From contig OZ245783.1 of NCBI GenBank assembly GCA_965227875.1, positions 4,030,001 to 4,094,000 of the forward strand: a DNA stretch of 64,000 nt, in the 5' to 3' direction. The DNA comes from G965227875 sp965227875. Its GTDB lineage: Bacteria > Pseudomonadota > Alphaproteobacteria > Rhizobiales > JAJFHC01. The translations under genes were made by a program, and so were the position numbers. The notes below the pieces were generated by a model. That model worked only from the letters and a program-made list of their open reading frames with translations, was not told the DNA's origin and did no database searches. Shown piece by piece: positions 60,730 through 64,000 of this stretch (position 1 is its first letter; each line of letters begins with the position of its first letter).

Positions 60730-61740
60730 ATGGCCGTAACGCGCCTGACAGATGTCGTCGTACCGGAGGTGTTTCTTCCGCACATGCTGAAAAAAACTGC
60801 GGAGAAATCCGCGATCTTTCAGTCAGGTATCCTCCGGAACGACGCAAACATGAAGAAGTTTCTCGCAGGAGGTGGGCGGACAGAAAACGTTCCGTTCTGG
60901 CATGATCTTTCATCGGCGGAGCCGAACATTTCTTCCGACGATCCAGCGAGCGAGGCATCCCCGCAAAAGATCACGGGAAGCAAGGATGTCGCTGTTCGCC
61001 ATAACCGCAACCAGGCCTGGTCGGACGCCTACCTCGTGTCCGAGTTGTCGGGTGATGACCCGATGAAGCGAATTCTCTCTCGCGTCAGTGATTACTGGTC
61101 ACGTGCCTACCAGAGACAACTGGTCTCCAGTCTCAAAGGGGTCTTTGCAGACAATGCAGCCAATGACGCCGCGGACATGCGGCACGTGATCGCAACCGAC
61201 GATGCCGGTGCGCCGGCCGACTCGGAACTCATTTCCGCCGACGCAGTGATCGACGCGAAACAGACCATGGGTGACGCGGCCGAAGAACTGAGCGTTCTCA
61301 TCATGCATTCGGTGCCATACTCCCGCCTGCAGAAGCAGAACCTGATTGATTTCATTCCGAACTCGGAAGGAAAGGTCTCGTTCCCCACCTACCTGGGATA
61401 TCGCATCGTCGTGGACGACGGGTGCCCGGCAATTCAGGGGACGAACCGGATCAGCTATTCGACCTATCTCGTTTCCAGAGGGGCTTTTGCCTGGGCGGAA
61501 CACCCTCCGAAAATGGCAGTCGAGGTCGAACGCAAACCGTCGCAGGGCGACGGTGGCGGGGTCGAGGAACTTTGGACCAGGCGGCAGTTTGTGCTGCATC
61601 CCTATGGCGTCAAATGGACTGATGCGAGCGTCGCTGGTCAATCGCCAACCAACTCGGAAATCGAAAACGCGGCAAACTGGGATCGTGTTTACGGCGAAAG
61701 AAAGCAGGTGGGGCTCGTCGAACTGGTGACGAACGGCTGA
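60730..61740 (+). CDS. Major capsid protein
   Basis: A 336-residue protein of a phage major capsid family (HK97 fold expected). It has RLTDVVVPEVFLPHMLKKTAEKSAIFQSGIL at the N terminus and a central LISADAVIDAKQTMGDAAEELSVLIMHSVPYSRLQKQNLIDF spine helix region. TYLGYRIVVDDGCPAI and GVKWTDASVAGQSPTN follow near the end. It follows the scaffold gene by 28 bases with AAAGGAAA upstream. No decoration-protein gene is adjacent. Confidence 0.85.
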   Translation: MAVTRLTDVVVPEVFLPHMLKKTAEKSAIFQSGILRNDANMKKFLAGGGRTENVPFWHDLSSAEPNISSDDPASEASPQKITGSKDVAVRHNRNQAWSDAYLVSELSGDDPMKRILSRVSDYWSRAYQRQLVSSLKGVFADNAANDAADMRHVIATDDAGAPADSELISADAVIDAKQTMGDAAEELSVLIMHSVPYSRLQKQNLIDFIPNSEGKVSFPTYLGYRIVVDDGCPAIQGTNRISYSTYLVSRGAFAWAEHPPKMAVEVERKPSQGDGGGVEELWTRRQFVLHPYGVKWTDASVAGQSPTNSEIENAANWDRVYGERKQVGLVELVTNG

Positions 61741-61811
61741 GGCGATCTGGCACCAAGCGGAGCGGCCAGGGAGCCGCTCCGTCGTCGAGCGATTCATACC
61801 AGGAGCAACCG

Positions 61812-61988
61812 ATGAAGAGACCGTACCGGCAGGCATCTCTGGCCGAGGCGAATGCACAGTACCTGAAGGAAGAAAGAGAACGCCGATCGAAAGTTACGCG
61901 AAAAAGGCAAAGCCACGGTCGAGCCAGTAGCGGCAAAAGAATGAAGGCTGGGCCCGCACAGCGGCCGACAGGCGGAAGGGCAACCTAA
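61812..61988 (+). CDS. Tiny basic protein 1 downstream of capsid
   Basis: An ATG at 61812, 7 bases after AGGAG, opens a 58-residue frame ending at TAA 61988: MKRPYRQASLAEANAQYLKEER and onward. It is very rich in Arg and Lys in its second half. It is separated by 1 base from the next tiny gene. Its placement in the operon and good ribosome site support a real gene. It may bind packaged DNA or help head completion. Confidence 0.62.
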   Translation: MKRPYRQASLAEANAQYLKEERERRSKVTRKRQSHGRASSGKRMKAGPAQRPTGGRAT

Positions 61989-61989
61989 A

Positions 61990-62160
61990 ATGAGCCGTGC
62001 CCCTCGCATAAACAACGCCAGGCATGAGATCGGTCACAAGAAGGTCGAGGGGGGCTTTTCTCGCAAAGGGACCGGACGTCGCCATAGGACGGAGTGGTCG
62101 AAAAACATGCAAGCGGCCCTTTACTACAGCAGGAAGCGCCGCAGAGCTCGAAGTTCATAA
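61990..62160 (+). CDS. Tiny basic protein 2 downstream of capsid
   Basis: The ATG at 61990 begins 1 base after the previous stop (TAAAATG), so translation is probably coupled. It encodes 56 residues, MSRAPRINNARHEIGHKKVEGG through RKRRRARSS, with about one third basic residues. No family is recognised. As with its neighbour, a DNA-binding or head-completion role is a guess. Confidence 0.6.
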   Translation: MSRAPRINNARHEIGHKKVEGGFSRKGTGRRHRTEWSKNMQAALYYSRKRRRARSS

Positions 62161-62195
62161 AGCGGCACGCTCGCCTTGCAACGGAAACACGCAAC

Positions 62196-63302
62196 ATGAC
62201 GGTCAATTCATCGGTCAACCGAGCCGAACATAACGGCGATGGCACCACACGGTCCTTCGCCTTCTCGCCATACTTTCTCGAGGAAGAAGACCTCAAGGTG
62301 TATCTGCGAGACCAGGGTGGTGCAGAAACTCTGCAGACAATCACGACACACTACACGATCTCGGGAGCTGCAAATCCCGCAGGAGGTACGGTTACATTCG
62401 AAACGGCGCCAGACGCGTCCAGCAAGGTTGTAATCATCCGTGATCCGGATCTGGAACAGGTCGTTGACTATCAGGCGAATGATGCCTTCCCGGCCGAAAC
62501 CCACGAACGGGCTCTGGACAAGTTGACGATGATTGTCCAGCGCCTGTCCGAAAGACTCGCAAGAACCATCGGATTGGCCGAAACGGACACGGTCACAAGT
62601 CTCACATTACCGTCCAATAGGCAGGACAGCCTACTCGGTTTCAACGCCGGTGGGGACATGGAAGCCCTGTCCAAGAGCGTGTTGGCTGGTGCGACATTAC
62701 CCAACGCACCGGTCCATCACAGCGTTCCGCGGTTCGATGGAACCGACGGGACCGCCATGCAATCGTCGGGCGTCACGATAGACGATGGCGACAATATCGA
62801 CGCGCCCGGGACCGGGCATATGAAAGTACCTGGCGGCACGACGGCCCAGCGGTCGACCGGAGCCGCGCGTATGTTCCGGTGGAATTCGACCCTTTCGCTT
62901 TTCGAGGGCTGGATATCGTCTGCATGGCAACAGTTCGCCTTGTCCAGCACTGGAAACGAGTTCAACGGCGGACAACGGCTCAAGACGCAGTCCGTGGCAT
63001 ACAGCGCGTCTCCTGAATACGACCTGTCAGCCGGTCAGCGGATCGAGGTCGCCAACCTGACGGGCGCGATCGCCATCGGGCTCCTGCAGAACTGCAATGT
63101 CGGTGAACCCTTCGAAATCGTTCTCACGCAGGACAGTACAGGCAGTCGCGCGATCACGATGAATTCTGGGTTCAGGAATCAGCCGTCCTCGTTCGTGACT
63201 GCGGCCGGCAAGCGCATGATCATCTGGGGCGAAGTTCTGGCGGTCGACGGCAATGGCGACATGACCGAGGCTGTCGTCACATCCAGCTGGATCGAGCCAT
63301 GA
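62196..63302 (+). CDS. Tail fibre protein with T7 gp17-type N-terminal domain
   Basis: A 368-residue fibre. Residues 1-125 form the T7 fibre attachment domain: NRAEHNGDGTTRSFAFSPYFLEEEDLKVYLRD, then GTVTFETAPDASSKVVIIRD and FPAETHERALDKLTMIVQRLSERLARTI. The remainder is beta-rich with glycine-containing repeats and ends VTSSWIEP. The attachment domain binds the gp11/gp12 tail. The fibre is short compared with T7 gp17, and the next gene probably supplies a distal part. Confidence 0.85.
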   Translation: MTVNSSVNRAEHNGDGTTRSFAFSPYFLEEEDLKVYLRDQGGAETLQTITTHYTISGAANPAGGTVTFETAPDASSKVVIIRDPDLEQVVDYQANDAFPAETHERALDKLTMIVQRLSERLARTIGLAETDTVTSLTLPSNRQDSLLGFNAGGDMEALSKSVLAGATLPNAPVHHSVPRFDGTDGTAMQSSGVTIDDGDNIDAPGTGHMKVPGGTTAQRSTGAARMFRWNSTLSLFEGWISSAWQQFALSSTGNEFNGGQRLKTQSVAYSASPEYDLSAGQRIEVANLTGAIAIGLLQNCNVGEPFEIVLTQDSTGSRAITMNSGFRNQPSSFVTAAGKRMIIWGEVLAVDGNGDMTEAVVTSSWIEP

Positions 63303-64000
63303 GGGGCGTTCTTGCTCCACAGGTCGGCGGTGCCGGCGGCACGTCCGGCAGGCCGCTTGGCATATCGCATGTCGGGGCGGACCAGGTTGTCTCCGCCACC
63401 GGCACGACACAGGCCTTTACCAGCGCGGGCATCGGCGCGCAGGCCAGCGACAAGTATCTTCTGGTCGGTGTCCTGTGGTCGGAGAATGCTGGTTCGTCCT
63501 ATTCGGCAACCGGCATAACCGTGCAGCCGGGCGGCTCGGGCGGTACCTACGCGCTCGAACTGCTCGACGGTAATAACATCTATCTGAACGACCGGACGCA
63601 TGTCAGCTGGTGGATATCGAAAGTGCCGGTCACGGACGCGGACACGACGGCTACTATTGCCGTCACCGGCTCCGGGTCAACGAGCGTCACTTGCTCCGTC
63701 CGGGTCTATGCGGTGACGGGCGAGGATGCGATTTACCTGGTCGACAGCGGGCGCGGCACCGAGGCCGATCCGAGCGAGTTCTTCCTTGACCTGATCGCCA
63801 ACGGTATCAGCATCGCCCATGCGAACCCGCCGACCGGGGCAACAACGACATGGACCGGGCTGACCGAGGACAAGGAGGTTGACGACGACAGCGTTTACAT
63901 GACCACGGCGCTCGACGAGAGCGCGGCGGACAGCGACGAACTCGCCGTCTCGGTCGACCCTTCAAGCTTCACCTATCAGGGGGCCATCGGTGTCACGCTC
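63299..64000 (+). CDS. Fibre-associated protein, 5' part (runs off the window)
   Basis: An ATG at 63299 overlaps the fibre stop (ATGA) and the frame stays open for 234 codons to the edge. It has a Gly-rich opening (MRGVLAPQVGGAGGTSGRP) and repeated Thr/Ser/Val-rich beta strands, as in fibre or receptor-binding proteins. The operon therefore continues to the right. No fold is assigned. Confidence 0.65.
   Translation, partial: MRGVLAPQVGGAGGTSGRPLGISHVGADQVVSATGTTQAFTSAGIGAQASDKYLLVGVLWSENAGSSYSATGITVQPGGSGGTYALELLDGNNIYLNDRTHVSWWISKVPVTDADTTATIAVTGSGSTSVTCSVRVYAVTGEDAIYLVDSGRGTEADPSEFFLDLIANGISIAHANPPTGATTTWTGLTEDKEVDDDSVYMTTALDESAADSDELAVSVDPSSFTYQGAIGVTL

Noticed and set aside
1..64000. CRISPR arrays, rRNA operons, insertion sequences, integrons.
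   Set aside because: No regularly spaced repeats, rRNA text, transposase or integrase motifs were seen on either strand.

Overview
The window is GC-rich chromosomal DNA of an alphaproteobacterium, most likely a Hyphomicrobiales (Rhizobiales-type) organism. I infer this from the gene complement, from many 4-bp ATGA overlaps, and from two LexA boxes of the alphaproteobacterial type (GTTC-N7-GTTC). No rRNA, tRNA, CRISPR array, transposase or integrase is recognisable.

Positions 1-40,491 are ordinary but metabolically rich chromosome. They hold: an FAD amine dehydrogenase fragment coupled to a LysR gene; a MocR regulator; a GntR regulator divergent from a tightly overlapped six-gene operon (succinate dehydrogenase/fumarate reductase-like subunits plus a two-subunit fumarase/tartrate-dehydratase-like enzyme); a MerF-like, cupin and TetR group; a GNAT enzyme with a SufR-like regulator; a methyltransferase/EamA exporter pair; a DadA-like oxidase with a class III aminotransferase-fold enzyme; a secreted protein with six beta-gamma-crystallin domains; a GGDEF-EAL protein; dgoK-dgoA; an L,D-transpeptidase; a TPP riboswitch followed by thiO-thiS-thiG-thiE; an MFS transporter; a LysR-controlled cluster resembling 3-sulfinopropionate breakdown (Acd-type desulfinase, ThDP enzyme, class III CoA-transferase); an amidase; a heme-b/ferredoxin/adenylate cyclase fusion; and a membrane-anchored GltS-like flavoprotein.

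From 40,503 to the right edge, phage-derived genes are interleaved with chromosomal-looking ones. Block A (40,503-40,992) is an SOS-box promoter and one small gene. Block B (42,917-44,732) is terS-terL. Block C (49,118 to beyond 64,000) is a podovirus-like morphogenesis operon: gp13-like protein, portal, Bbp19-like protein, tail tubular A and B, core protein, scaffold, major capsid, two tiny basic proteins, and fibres. Between the blocks lie an L,D-transpeptidase, lipoprotein and small secreted protein genes, and a histidine kinase/HerA-type ATPase pair on the other strand. Blocks A and C start from near-identical promoters (31 of 41 positions), each with a LexA box overlapping the -10.

Inside Block C, a cassette between two hairpin terminators (52,319-56,798) encodes a 764-residue protein ending in an AHH nuclease domain, its probable immunity protein (DUF6572-like), a membrane-anchored protein and a ClpP/COG3904-like periplasmic protein. 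No replication, integration or lysis gene is visible. The most interesting reading is a domesticated, SOS-triggered podovirus-like particle (gene-transfer-agent-like or toxin-delivering) whose packaging and structural genes are dispersed in the chromosome. A rearranged or incomplete prophage is the conservative alternative.
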